Origin: Colocasia esculenta
Taxonomy: Eukaryota; Streptophyta; Magnoliopsida; Alismatales; Araceae
Direction of reading: 5' to 3'
DNA: 64,000 bases
Assembly: GCA_014218235.1 (NCBI GenBank)
Contig: CM024753.1
Span: 4,278,001 to 4,342,000 of the forward strand
Shown: positions 1 through 11,708 of the stretch, piece after piece
How the letters are laid out: the number at the start of each line of letters is the position of its first letter
Position numbering within the stretch: position 1 is the stretch's first letter
Notes under the pieces: generated by a model
Told to the model about the DNA's origin: nothing
Databases searched by the model: none
The model's input: only the letters and a program-made list of their open reading frames with translations
Translations under genes and position numbers: made by a program

Positions 1-468
1 AAACTTCTATCAAGAAGTTTTTGTGATTTTCAATAGCGGTGACAGGCAGCAATCCCATATGTAAAGTGAATTTTTAACTTTTATCCAACTACTTTAGGCA
101 AAGGAAGATTAAGTTCGCCTCTGCAAACCATCTTCTTCAAGTATCAGACGTAATTAAATACATTGCATCCCTAAGTACCCTCAGTACACCCACATATCCA
201 CTTACCCCAGAGAAATTGACAGCATCCCAAGTCCACATATCGAAAAAAATCTTTATCCTCCAATTCCAATTCCTTGATTAACTATGTTAATCTAGCCCCG
301 GTTTACATTTTATTTCCCACCCAACTGCAACATAGACTCTCAAGAACTCAAATTCTAAGATTATTAAAGCAACAACAATGAATTCCAAATATAGATACGG
401 TAACATGCAGAGATGTTGCAGGGCAATTACTTCCGGAACTGACACATTCTGTAGCTTTTCATAGGCAG
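1..468 (-). other. Intron 1 (partial) of the CLASSY-like gene
   Basis: AT-rich sequence after the splice donor. I could not identify a convincing acceptor or second exon before the window edge. Confidence 0.55.
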
Positions 469-474
469 ACTTAC
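469..474 (-). other. 5' splice donor (GTAAGT)
   Basis: On the minus strand the exon reads CAT GAG and is followed directly by GTAAGT, a perfect plant donor. This makes the downstream stop at 427 an intronic read-through rather than the true protein end. Confidence 0.85.
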
Positions 475-2409
475 CTCATGAGGTTTGTACTTCCCAATTT
501 CATTTGTATTCAGAACAAAATCAAACTCTGCCCATAGTTCATCCAATGCTTTCTCATACTCGGATTTTTCAACAGGTTTTGGGTCTTCATCTCCAAAAGA
601 GAATATCAAGGGAAGCGGTTCCTTATTCTTGACACTGGTCTGGACTTGTGACAGGATCTCATCTTTTGGAGGGGGTGCCTCGTTGGCAAAGGCATCCACT
701 TTCCCCCAGATAGTATCAATGAAAACCTTGAACAATGTATCACTTTTCAGCGCTCGCAAGCGCTTTCTGTTCTTAAATTTGCCAATGTGGGCTTCATGCT
801 GTTTGGTCCTTTGCTGCATTTTATGGGGCACTGTTTTTTCTCCTTCAAAACAATCATCAACGTCTGATTCTCTTACTTTCGCTGGCTTTTCATCTGAGCT
901 TCTCCTGTCACTCCCTGTATTATTTTCCCATTCATTATGAGCTGGAGAAGGAACAGTCTTCCCAGACGGCCCTTTCTGCTTGCTCTTCCCATGCTTCTCA
1001 CTGAAGCATAGATGGCTTTGCCAAGCTGTTCTAGTGCTATCTGTACTGACAGAATCATCCACGCGACCCTTCTTTCCATCAGTGGAAAAGGGGTTGCCCT
1101 TACACGAAGACATCCCCCTTTTTGCTGCCAGCTTACCATCAGCGTCATAGTCATCTGCCAACTGTCTCCCGTTGACAAGCTGATCCTTTGTGTTCATCCA
1201 ACCATCATCAGAATGGTCAGACTCGTATTTGCTTTCGGATGATGACGATGACGATAGCGATAGCAATGACGCGGACGAAGGCGGCGTCCACAGACGCGTC
1301 TCCTCGGTATCAGAATCAGCTTCCTCTCCATCAGAATCTGAACTCCCTGAATCCTTGAAGAAGGTAGTGTAAACAATCTTCCTGTACTTATCCCCAAAAA
1401 GCTTCGACCGCGTCCTCCTCGCTACGCAGTTCCTTTGCTGACTCTCGAGGTTCCTCATTCCGCCATGTGAATCTGCAACATCCTGTGACCCAGGTACCCC
1501 TCTATTGTGCTTGGTTTTGGAACCCGATTCCTCGTTGGAGGTCGTCCCGCCAGCTTCAGCAATCGTCTCTGCTCCAGCTCCATCCCCACGTTCTGGAGGC
1601 GCAGGCTCCGAAGAGGCATTAAAGGATTGCGACTCCATTTGCTTTGTTCCAGTTCCGCAGGCCGAGCTGCCTCCCGATTCGACCTCAACTCCGGCGGAAT
1701 TTCCGTGGGTGGACAGCGAGTAACCCGACGAGGACCCGTATATCTCGCGAGAATCATTTCCTGGACTCGGTCCGCCGCAGGAACCCGCCACCGCCCCAAC
1801 GCAGTGATCAAGCTCGGCACTATCTTCTCCCCCTCCATGGACTGACACGGTAGCTTCCGACCTCACTTCGTCAGCCAACTCGGAGACCACGCCCCCGCTG
1901 ATGCTCCTCCGCGAGACCTCGCTGCACGCGGCGACCGAACCAGAGGGGTTCTCCGCCGCTCTCGGCTCCAATGATACCGACGACGACGAACTACCGTCGA
2001 AGCCGACGGCGACGCCGGCGGCGGCGGCGCCATCCCCATAGTGAGACGGCTCCAAGCTCGACATGGCCCGCGCCGCCAACGGACAATCAGCACGCACGCG
2101 ATCTCCCCGAGGCGGCACTTCCACATGCAAACCCGCCCCCCTTCCGCCGCAAACTTTTTCTCCCGCTTCCGCATCGTCCTCTCCGTCATCGTCGTCGTCG
2201 AGGACAATGACGGCGACCTCCCGCGCCGGCGCGCAACGTCCGGGATCTGGAGGCTTTGGGGGGGCACCTCTAGCGCCCCCGCGCCCTCGGCGGCGATCGC
2301 GCGCGGGGGCGGACGGTGATTCCACGTGGCCGTTGGCCTCCGCCGCGGCGGCAGCAGCGAGGGCGCGGCGGCTCCGCGTCCTCCCAGCGACGCACCATGT
2401 CCCTTGCAT
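475..2409 (-). CDS. First coding exon of a CLASSY (CLSY3/4)-like SNF2-family protein, N-terminal part
   Basis: The exon is open for 645 codons, ends in phase 0 and is followed by a consensus donor. I chose the ATG at 2409 (MQGTWCVAGRTRSRR) because an RTRSR motif close to the start recurs in CLASSY-type proteins; an in-frame ATG at 2538 would add 43 residues. From the chosen start there is a D/E tract (about residues 67-84), long Ser/Gly-rich disordered stretches, a second RTRS motif (VARRTRSKLFGDKYRK), a Ser-rich acidic stretch, and a conserved-looking C-terminus with DTLFKVFIDTIWGK, PLPLIFSFGDEDP and LDELWAEFDFVL. The last block is what I associate with the region ahead of the SNF2 helicase in CLSY3/4. 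Those proteins recruit Pol IV for siRNA-directed DNA methylation in the nucleus. The helicase exons would lie left of the window. GC content rises towards the 5' end, as in many monocot genes. The family call rests on remembered motifs and is moderately sure; the exon itself is well supported. Confidence 0.6.
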
Positions 2410-2539
2410 CGCCGGAAAGGAGAATGGTGGCGGCCGTCCTCGCTGCGCCGGGCGGGTGGCAGGGCTGGTGAGAGAAGAAGACGAGAAGTCCCGCCAAAAG
2501 GAGGCGGTGGGTGTTGGCGTTGGTGTGCCCCCCATCAAC

Positions 2540-3126
2540 TTTTCGGGGGGGAAACCCAGGCGCCAGCGACGGGCATGCGTGATTTGTTTTATTTCTCGAT
2601 AAGTCCCTCCTCAATTAATCGTAATAACTAAAAAGTACTTGTGAAACATGAGAGAATTTGGCTTTTAAGGTGGCAAATAATAGATTGGGATAAGGTTAAT
2701 TTTAACCTGTGATTAGAGTTATCTTATTTTAATTCACCTTTTATTTTATTTGCAAAGTGAGTTAATTGGTTTGACTCAATTAATTTACTTTTTTCAATAG
2801 TACTTTTGTAAGAAAAAAATAAGTTAATCAACTTTTTACTTTTGTAATGCCTATAATACTCTTAGACTACTTCATTTTGTATATTTTTTTATTTATGGGT
2901 GTATTTTAATACTAATAAAAATATGATAAATTAATTAGAAAACTCAATTAGATGTTTGACTTATTTTTTAGTATATGAAAGAACTATAACTCATTAATAT
3001 AAGTGTTATTCACATGTTATAATATACGTTAAGTTAATGACCTCTATGTTATAGTCAAGAACTCCTAATTAATTTGTCTCCAAAAATAATATTATATATT
3101 TAAAAGTAATCTATTATTACTCTTTG
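2540..3126. other. 5' flank of the CLASSY-like gene, AT-rich, no gene seen
   Basis: The sequence changes from a GC-rich leader (to about 2600) to AT-rich DNA. It would contain the promoter of the minus-strand gene, but no TATA box or other element could be assigned with confidence. Confidence 0.4.
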
Positions 3127-3380
3127 ATATGAATTTATTGTATATTTAAAAATGATATGAAGATTTACTGTAAGCGATATATAGATTTATTATAAGTGAT
3201 ATCAATGATTTAATATAAATAATATCAATAATTTATTGTAAGTGATATGAATACTTACTATAAGTTATATATAGACTTATGATATCAAAAATTTACTGTA
3301 AGTGATATATAAATTTATTGTAAGTGATATCAAAAATTTACTGTAAGTAATATGTACATTTATTGTAATGAATATAAGTC
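3127..3380. repeat. Degenerate AT-rich minisatellite (TTTATTGTAAGTGATAT-type)
   Basis: About ten diverged copies of a ~25-bp unit built on TTTACTGTAAGTGATAT, with alternating GATATCAA and GATATATA linkers. No coding sequence. Confidence 0.7.
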
Positions 3381-4256
3381 TACATTAAAAAAATCAAAAG
3401 AATGAAAGGTAAATAGAAAAAAGTTGATGTTAAAAGGACGAATTATCTCTCAATATTCATAAATGTTGAGAAACTAAAAGTAAGAATTAGAAATTAAACA
3501 ACACAAAAAAAAAGATTATATAACTTCTGTTCTTCTGATATTAATTGTAAATTAAGTCAAATCATCATATAAGGATCTCTAATTTATTTTTTCTATTATT
3601 AACGGTAAATTCTCAAATATATTTTCCATCACAGTTACAATAACTACATTCATTAATTACTATGTTGTCATTGAGGCTGCATTAGTGGCTATTAATTATG
3701 ATTATGTTCATTATTGCCATCTTGATTTTATAAATATGTGGTCATTTTAATAATGTGCATTATATAATTTGAATGTTGAATGTAATTATCGTTAATCTTA
3801 ATTATATGTAACATTATTACGGTAGTTAGTCTCCAACCATAAATGCACATGTACACAGCAACATTTAATTGTAATTATAATTGAACAAATTATTTATATT
3901 TTTCACAGATTTTAATAATTTGTTAATATATAAGACCCACTTACATATGAATTATACTTAGAAAACGTCATAATTATACTTAGTTATAAAAAATACAGAA
4001 ATATGTAGCTCGTTATTAGATTAAGCGCAATAAGTGACATTATAATTATACTTAACCACTTTTTAAAAAATTTGACAATCTAATTATAAGTATTTTAATC
4101 ATTAAATTTTGATGAAAAATATATAACATCTCCTCTATTTTTTTATTATTCACATTATATTGTACCGACCTAGAATAACATATATGAATAAAAAAATATT
4201 AAAACAATTGATTTTGACAGTTTTTCACCCACGCAATTACGTGGTCAACAATATAA
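3381..4256. other. AT-rich intergenic DNA, nothing recognised
   Basis: Very AT-rich with many short poly-A/T runs. I see no coding exon, terminal repeats or RNA gene. Confidence 0.5.
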
Positions 4257-4425
4257 TATACATTTGAGAAGAACTTAGTGCACTTCAATTGTGCACTTTC
4301 CACTTGTACTTCTCCATTTTCATTGGCCAATAGAAAGATGGCACAATGCACCCATCCAATGGGAGAGGAGACGTACAAGTGGAAAGTGCACAACTCAAGT
4401 GCACTAAATTATTCTCTATACATTT
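4257..4425. mobile_element. MITE, 151 bp, with long inverted ends and 9-bp TSD (Mutator-like)
   Basis: The element is 4266-4416. Its left end (GAGAAGAACTTAGTGCACTT...) matches the reverse complement of the right end (GAGAATAATTTAGTGCACTT...) with four mismatches over the first 44 bases, and weaker pairing extends to about 61. It is bounded by a perfect direct repeat TATACATTT at 4257-4265 and 4417-4425. A 9-bp duplication with long inverted ends is typical of MULE-derived MITEs. It encodes nothing. Confidence 0.85.
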
Positions 4426-5668
4426 TATACCATCATTACATTGTTAATATCGTAACAACAACGTAACCATAATACAATTACAATGGCAATTGCGTACAAT
4501 TACAACAACAACATAATGTCTTTCTATTCCAAACTTAGCTCACATGCGGCTTTAATGGTATTCAATAATTATATTAATAACACATTTTTTTCATCATCTC
4601 ATTCAATGACTTGTACACTAAGATGGATATCGCTATGTAATTTTAGTGTGAAAATAAATACAATGTTTGTCACTTGATATAATCAAGTATAAGTTAAAAC
4701 AATTGAAAAGCCATTAACTTGAAATATGGAAGCATGAATGTATTTTTTGCCGATAATATTAATTGTGTCGTTGGCAGCAAATTTTGATCAGATACAAGAT
4801 AATGTATGAATAATATGATAACAAATTTGTTGGACTCAAATTGGCTTTACAAACATATGTGCACTTCTAAGTTCTAACGAAGTTGCTAATTTGACCATTC
4901 TGACTGTTGGATTAGATATGAATGTCTATTCATTATTATCTAAACCCAATATGTTATGCATGTGATGTCACATATTCATGAATGTATAACACATGCATCA
5001 TTCACTTCAATATATGAGGGGTTGTAATTGATGTCATTCAACAAAATACTTATGGTGCTCGATGTAACTCCAAATTCACGATGACAAACTAAAACACATA
5101 TATATACCGTGGATGAATGTGATCTGAAACTTGCAAATATATTATCATAATATAATTAACCAGATTATAAATAATATTAGTACCATGCATTAACATACAA
5201 TACACAATTTAACAACTTCAAACATAATTCGCCAACTTTAATAACACTCTACTAAGGAGAGATAATTTTCTTTACTAATAAAGTATGTTGTCATTTCACA
5301 TAAGAAACTAGTACATGATAAAAGGGGAGCAGATGCAGTCGCCACTTAGTGGCGAATGTAGAATTTTACTTTAGTGGGGTCTTAATGGTGCACTCATCTA
5401 AATTCAGTAGAGTCACCCATGGTAAAAAAGTACATTCATAATGTTGTTGAGCAACTATTCCTATCTATTTTGCTAAATAGTTAATTATAATATTTTTGCT
5501 ATGACAAAAACTTATAATATCTTAGCATTTACCATTTATGAAAAATAATAATTCAAAAGGCTCTTATGTATACAATATATTTCTGCCAAAGTTCATGCTT
5601 ACACAGAACCTAAGTATTAACACAACAAAATTTCTGTAAGTCCACAACGTACACTGTATATCATGCTA
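4426..5668. other. AT-rich intergenic DNA, nothing recognised
   Basis: No gene or terminal-repeat structure seen. A small palindrome CGCCACTTAGTGGCG lies near 5340 with no evident context. Confidence 0.45.
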
Positions 5669-6075
5669 ACATTGACTTCATTCAAACATCGATTTCAGTT
5701 CAACAATGAATTCATGTTGAACATCGATTTCATTCAAATATCAATTCACTTAAACATCGATTTCATACTTCTGTTGAACATCGATTTCATCCTGAACATT
5801 AATTTCATTCAAACATCGATTTCATCTAGCTAGAACAGCGATTTCATTCAAACATCGACTTCTATTGAACATCGATTTCATTCAAACATCGATTTCACTT
5901 AAACAATAATTTCATCTAGAACATCGATTTCACTCCAACATCGATTATGCCTCAACATCGATTACACTTATACATAGTTTATGTTCACATCGACTTCAAT
6001 TCAACATCGATTACATTCATACGTCTATTACACACAAACATCGATTACATATATAAAACATTGATTGCATTTGAA
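5669..6075. repeat. Minisatellite of AACATCGATTTCATTCA units
   Basis: More than twenty degenerate copies of a ~17-18-bp unit, each carrying the palindrome ATCGAT (AACATCGATTTCA, with variants AACATCGATTACA and AACATCGACTTC). Unit lengths vary, so it is not a strict satellite. Confidence 0.85.
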
Positions 6076-6686
6076 AGTTCAAGTACTTAGATGATCCTTT
6101 ATGTTTCTATCAGTGAGCACAACTTAATGTAATTATTACATAAGTTTTTACATTGAAATATCTTTTACTTAAAGATAGTTTCCTTAAGTCCTATAAATCA
6201 TGTTTCCTTCAGTTAAAATAAAATTCAATTACCTTTATGGCAGGAAAATTATTTTATTTAATATTATTCATTTGTGAAATATCCTTTTTGAGATATGTAA
6301 AAGATTTAGATATATTTTGTTATCCCTTCCACTGACAGGAAGATAAGTTGATCGACAGATGGTCAAGAAATTACATGTATGACAGGTATAAGTTATATGG
6401 GCTATCTGTCAGGACCTACCTACCACTGTCAGAAACCCCATGACTTTTAGAAAGAGATCATGTGCAACTGTCTATTCATTCTTAAATGTTCTGAACTTCT
6501 GTCTGAACTTCCTCATATTTTATTATTTTATCTAACCTATCTTCGAAAGTATGTATGGAGGTATATACTTCGTCTTGTCATTTCAGATTTGTAGGACATT
6601 TAATGAAGCATGCCTAGCTTTCAGTCTTGAGCATAAATCTTACAGAACAAACATGAAAGTGTCAATCAAGCCATGAAGCTACCCAC
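6076..6686. other. Intergenic DNA, nothing recognised
   Basis: Moderately AT-rich, with scattered CTGTCAG/CTGACAG words around 6335-6435. No gene or clear transposon end seen. Confidence 0.4.
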
Positions 6687-8809
6687 ATAGCATGAACTTC
6701 TCGTACCGGTACAATTATACCAATCCACGTCGGTACAAAGAACGTCGTCACAGTGGGATATTAACCCAACACTATACAATAGGTTGATATGTACATGAAT
6801 AACAATGAAAATATAGTGAAATTAAAATATGATTCTCATTCCATCATCATTCACACATTCCATAGTTTATATAGCAAATGTAAATAACAAAAGTCCACAT
6901 TATTACATTTCCAAAAGAAATACATTATGACATTGTCCATATGAATACATTGTTCATACTATGAAATAAAGCAACTATTAATCGATCTCTACAAACATCT
7001 ACTCTTCTCGTTCGGTGTCACTCCTTGCCATGCCCTCCTCAAGTACGGGGACACTTGTCTCACCTGTACGCCGAAGCAAGTATGAGTCTTCTAAAAAGAT
7101 CCAGCAAGCAATCTAAAGATCACACTCTTACATATATCACACACATGCTAAACTAATAAACAATAAGGAAACACATACTATCTTTTAAACATTAACGAAT
7201 TACATGGCACATGCTTTATAACAATTAACAATATACATAAACCACCTAAACATGCTTTCTATACATGTTAATTAACTCGATTCATATTGCAAATCATAAT
7301 TCATATCAATCATATTCTTAACATAATCAAATATCCATGAATGACCTATAACATACTTTCTACATACAATATATATAATGATTCATAGTCTCATACTTTA
7401 TTCAAATCATTGCACAATTCTACAAATTTAAATCATGAAAATATGTACAAGGTAATGAACACTCTTAGTATGATATCTAACTAATTTCACGTGCAAATCT
7501 AACACTTTTTCATGCCTTTAGTTTGTTGTTTTAATGTAAATTTATCGTATTCACATGACATTAACACATGGATTATATTAAACTATACAACATGATACTA
7601 AATATTATACCATGATTATCCTAAATCATCTTAACACATGTATGACATGAACATATGCACTTTTATCTTTGGTTTTCACATGCATTTACTCTTTCATTCA
7701 CATTCACTTTCACTTACACATGATTTCACATAGTTTTCTTATAGTTTTCACTTGCACATTCACATGTCACATCACTTGCACTTACCACATGTCACATTCA
7801 CATGTCACTTTACACATTATTCACTTTTTACACTTTTTACACTTAATTTGTTATGACACAGTCCTAACCACCATGAGAAGGACACACATACACATAACAC
7901 ATAACACATAACATATATTCGCCACCTAGGCAATGCAGTGACGAATCTAGGTAACTGTATAGAACCGGGAGAAGCCCTCTCCACCTTAACCAGTGGTACT
8001 TATCCACCTCCAAAATTTCATCCTAATGCCCTTAAGATAACACATACACATTGAGTCTTCCCATAGGGACCTTACTACAGTACGGCTCCACAGCCCTCTA
8101 TGGTAGTAGTGTCAATCCCGACACACTTTACACATTATCACATTGTTTACACATTTCACATGCATTATTTAACCATTTACATGCACTTTTAAATACTTAA
8201 ACATGCTTTAGTTTATTCAACACGATGCTATTATTTCACAGTGATGATTTGATCATAATACAGTCCTAATCATGCTGCTAATCATTGTATTACACATGGT
8301 TAAACTTAAACATGCTCATCATGTCAATTGCTTTTATTAAACTACTAACAGTACCTACTGTTATCAAAATAGAACAAAATTTTTACCACATGTTGCATAC
8401 AAATCACATGTCACATACCTAAATTTTCAGATCTTTCATAATAGTAACTCTAATTTTAACAATTAACATAGTCTACATGTAGATTTATTTAGAAACTCAT
8501 TTGAACATGATTCACAACTAAACAGTCGTACTTAACAGTTTCAAAACTTGAAAATAGTCATCATACAAACATGGAAAATATATGGAACCCTAATATTCAA
8601 TGGATCAAATTATTCTGAAATTATCATGGTCATATCATGCTCATTGTCTAATTTCAGAAATTTTAATAAATAAAACTATGTACAGAAATTCGAGATGTCT
8701 TCATGACATGATCTATTGACTGTACTTGACCATATATAAATTTCACAGCATGCACATATACCCAGAAATCTAAATTTCATAGCACATAGATCAAATCATA
8801 TTTCTGAAG

Positions 8810-8912
8810 AACTTGGCGGTAAGGGAGTTGCCGCCAACCTGGGTTAACGGCACAAGATGTTGTCGCTAACTCAGGATCTTGACGGCACACAAGTGACCGT
8901 CAATCTCCTGTC
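8810..8912. repeat. Palindrome cluster in LTR D2
   Basis: Short inverted units such as TTGGCGG...CCGCCAA (8815-8839), followed by further AACGGC and GACGGC units. Located downstream of the TATA box in element orientation. Confidence 0.75.
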
Positions 8913-9319
8913 TGCAGAAGCATAGACAGAATGCACAAATATAGTAGAAATAGAGGTTATAGGACATGAGAAAATTCTGTAAAAATGCCTAGGACCTAGA
9001 GAACATGGGTAAGGATGAAATCCATAGATCACTTGCCTGAAAATAAATCCAAGAAGAGATTAATTTGTCGCAGAAGATCTCCTCGTCCAAGCCAAGAACA
9101 TGCTCAAATCTCCACCCAAAACCGGTCATTGTGTCGATGTAGGTCTGTCTCCGGAGTCGGGGTAGTTTCCTCGATGCTTGGAGTTCCTCTCAGTCGATGC
9201 AGATCGCCAGAAGACCTCCTCTCACGCCGGATCGCGCTTGCACAAAACCCATTTTTCCCACAGCAAACCCTAGCTTTTCTCTTAAGGCCAAAAAACCTAA
9301 CCTCGCCCTAATCTGGGTG

Positions 9320-9326
9320 TTTTATA
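9320..9326 (-). promoter_or_regulatory. TATA box of LTR D2
   Basis: The minus strand reads CCTATAAAACACCC, followed by a leader beginning about 30 nt downstream. It is the clearest core promoter in this LTR. Confidence 0.5.
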
Positions 9327-9447
9327 GGCTAAAGGGGTCGGGGTACACATTAGGTTAAGTCTCCTACCATTAGAGCTAGGTTTCCTAAACTAGAACCGCG
9401 AGAAACGCAGCCGTTTCCAAATCTGAAATCGCAACTTACTGGGGAAA

Positions 9448-9512
9448 TAGATGTCAACATTTGCTGCCGCTAGCAGGGAGTCAGCGTCCATCGATCTGGA
9501 CGTCAACTAGCA
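9448..9512. repeat. Second palindrome cluster of LTR D2, upstream of its TATA box
   Basis: Contains GACGTC-type words around CATCGATC (AGCGTCCATCGATCTGGACG). It lies on the other side of the TATA box from the 8810 cluster. Confidence 0.65.
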
Positions 9513-9616
9513 TTTCGGCCAGAACACAGAAATGCATCAAAATAGATATACACATACATCATAAACAATTTAATGTGTACAGAAAACAAATAGATATCAT
9601 ATGCTCAGAATAAACA

Positions 9617-9627
9617 TATATATATAT

Positions 9628-9658
<31 letters not shown>

Positions 9659-9659
9659 G
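9617..9659. repeat. (TA)n microsatellite
   Basis: Nearly pure AT/TA dinucleotides with a single phase slip, inside the U3-like part of LTR D2. Confidence 0.9.
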
Positions 9660-10090
9660 TACACCGCATAATTACATACAATATGCACGGAATAATAAAT
9701 ACAATGTGCACATTAATAATTAGATACTATATGCACAACATTATTTAAATACAATATGCGTAGGATTTAAATAAGTACAACATGTACAAAATAGCTAAGC
9801 ACTTATATTCATAGAAACAAATATATATTTATACATATCTATGCGTATAAGTAACTAAATAATTATAATATGCACAAATTAATACACACACTATGTACAT
9901 AAACAAGTAAATACAACATGCACAGAATAGAATATAAACAAAATTCAAGGGTCTCACACGTTGGATCCCCTAGAGCTGAAACGAATGAGTGTCATGACAG
10001 ATATCTCAAAGACATCAACATCCAAAACTCCAACAGATATCCTTCAATGGCTAGCTTCCAACAGGCAGATTCAAACGGGAAGATACTTGA

Positions 10091-10794
10091 TGTCATGCCC
10101 CGCCAATTTAGCAGCAGAATAAATCGGGGAGGTATGAACAACGTGTATGGTAATGTAAATTGCGCATACATTCGCAAATATCAGAGCAACTAATGAACAA
10201 TAATTACAATTAAATATTTATTTTATTGATAATTCATCTAAACTATTACAACCACTAATTCAGAGCCAAAATATAGGGCTCAATGACTTCATTACATTTG
10301 GAAATGATAACTAAGCAACTAACTAAACTAACTCTAGGGTACTGGGGACAATCCATCGCTATGACTCCAAGACGCTCATCACTCCAGTCCAATCCTATTG
10401 TTGTGAGGAAGGTCATCATTCGACTTACCTGAAAACACAATAACAAATAACGAAGGGTGAGCGATAACACTCAGTAGGACTTTATATCTCGTGTAAACAA
10501 GTATGCTTTAAGTGATTAATGTCTTGTAACGCAGGTTAACTAGAGATAATGATCAAGTATAGTTTCAAGGAGTAATAGTACAAGATAACGAGAGATTAAT
10601 GGCATACTATATCAAGAGAATGATAGCATGCAATAATAAGTGAACGATAATACACTTCACAAGAATATTGCAAAACTAGAATGATAGAGAAAAGACCATA
10701 TAACGAGATAGCGTGTAAACGTGTAATGAGATAACGTGTATAGAGATAGCGTGTAAAGAGATAACGTGTATCGAGATAACATGTAAAGAGATAA
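10091..10794 (-). mobile_element. LTR of family G, segment 1 (element-orientation 3' end)
   Basis: It begins with TGTCATGCCCCG, an LTR-like end. On the minus strand it contains TACTGAGTGTTATCGCTCACCC followed by TTTTCAGGTAAG about 380 nt before the terminal CA, the same layout as the other LTRs here. It is interrupted at 10794 by element A and resumes at 43810. The 132 bases between D2 and this LTR (9959-10090) hold nothing I recognise. Confidence 0.6.
10698..10794. repeat. Short tandem repeat GAGATAACGTGTA
   Basis: Six or so copies of a 13-17-bp unit (GAGATAACGTGTA, GAGATAGCGTGTAAA, GAGATAACATGTAAA). Element A inserted at its end, so one fragment (GATAACGTGTATGG) is now at 43805. Confidence 0.75.
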
Positions 10795-10964
10795 TGTAAC
10801 GTCGCATGCTTTTCGGATCCTTATGGATCATGTGTGTATTGGTTGTGGTGGCCATTGTGAGGCCAGTGTGGTTTGGTCGTGTGGTGTGTACAGGTGTGGT
10901 ACAGGTTTGGTCCTGAAATAAAATAGGACCTGCTGCAGTTGAGTAGGAGTTGGAGGCCAGATGT

Positions 10965-11092
10965 GGTCGTTGACTTGTTGACGTCCATGTAAGTTGACGC
11001 TTACCGTATGAACTTGGCGACAAGGGATATGGATGTCTAGCCTTGGCGGTCTGATTGGCGACAGCCATGTTGACGCCAACCTGTGCGACCTG
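10965..11092. repeat. Palindrome cluster 1 of LTR A
   Basis: A run of GACGTCCAT, TTGACGC, TTGGCGACA and GTTGACGCCAAC words forming imperfect inverted pairs, ending immediately before the core promoter. Confidence 0.75.
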
Positions 11093-11591
11093 CAGAATAT
11101 AGTCTACCCGAGAGCAGTTCCCTCAGCCCAATCTCCCTCTCCCTTGCCCTGTTTTCATGCCTCTTGCTTCCCCACTACTCCCAAGAGTAGTATAAGAATA
11201 ATTGGAGGAACGTGGAACGCTAGACGGTGACGAATCGGCCAAGGAAACGCTGAACCGTGGTGCAATTGCCGAAGGAGCTCGCGCATGATTCGGTGTGGAT
11301 CGGGAGAATTTAGGAGGTTTAAGCGTGTACTGAGGTAGGGAATGATCCCTTTAGTTCCTTTAGGACGTGATAATGCATCTGGAACGCGTGAAACTGCATG
11401 ATAATTGTGTTTTCGGGTAATGGTATCCATGCGGGGTACATGGGTGGTTTGAGCAATTTAACAATGGAAACATGTTGTTCTGAGTTAATTAGGATGTATG
11501 CATGCTAGAGGAAGTGTTTCCTCGTGTTTTCCCGCAGATTTTAGGGCCGAGGACACTTGTGGAGTCGGCCTAGGGTTTCTGTGAGAACTGG

Positions 11592-11708
11592 TAGCCGAGG
11601 AGCTTGGCGTCAACATCGTTTGACGCCAGGTTCTTCAGCTGGGAGCTTAACGGCCAGATACCTTGCCGTTTATATCCTATCGACGGCAATCGATGTTGCC
11701 GCCAACAT
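11592..11708. repeat. Palindrome cluster 2 of LTR A: three 22-nt units
   Basis: Unit 11606-11627 has arms GGCGTCAA and TTGACGCC with loop CATCGT. Unit 11649-11670 has arms AACGGC and GCCGTT. Unit 11682-11703 has arms GACGGCAA and TTGCCGCC with loop TCGATG. All three are 22 nt long. Confidence 0.85.

Larger units (their letters stand above)
6687..9958 (-). mobile_element. LTR remnant of family D (D2), minus orientation
   Basis: Blocks shared with the solo LTR at 38534-40818 occur in the same order: a GTCG-GTAC start region, CCTGTACGCCGAAGCAAG near 7070, GAACCGGGAGAAG near 7965, a palindrome cluster near 8810, and an end TTCAAGGGTCTCACA at 9958 (TTACA in the other copy). The left boundary is approximate and no TSD was found. 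This copy is longer because the other lacks about 0.9 kb next to its right end. A TATA box on the minus strand at 9320-9326 sets the orientation. It has no coding capacity. Confidence 0.7.

Noticed and set aside
5669..6075. Regularly spaced repeats resembling a CRISPR array
   Set aside because: Units are degenerate and of variable length with no unique spacers, and the window is clearly eukaryotic; it is a minisatellite.
9015..9311. 98-codon plus-strand reading frame
   Set aside because: It lies in the leader of LTR D2 on the strand opposite its TATA box, and the protein has no recognisable domain.
10676..11079. 130- and 83-codon minus-strand frames with repetitive HVISLHVIS sequence
   Set aside because: These are translations of the GATAACGTGTA tandem repeat and the start of LTR A.
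11592..11708. MicroRNA precursor in the LTR palindromes
   Set aside because: Arms are only 6-9 nt with short loops, far too short for a plant miRNA hairpin; the units are better described as clustered short inverted repeats.
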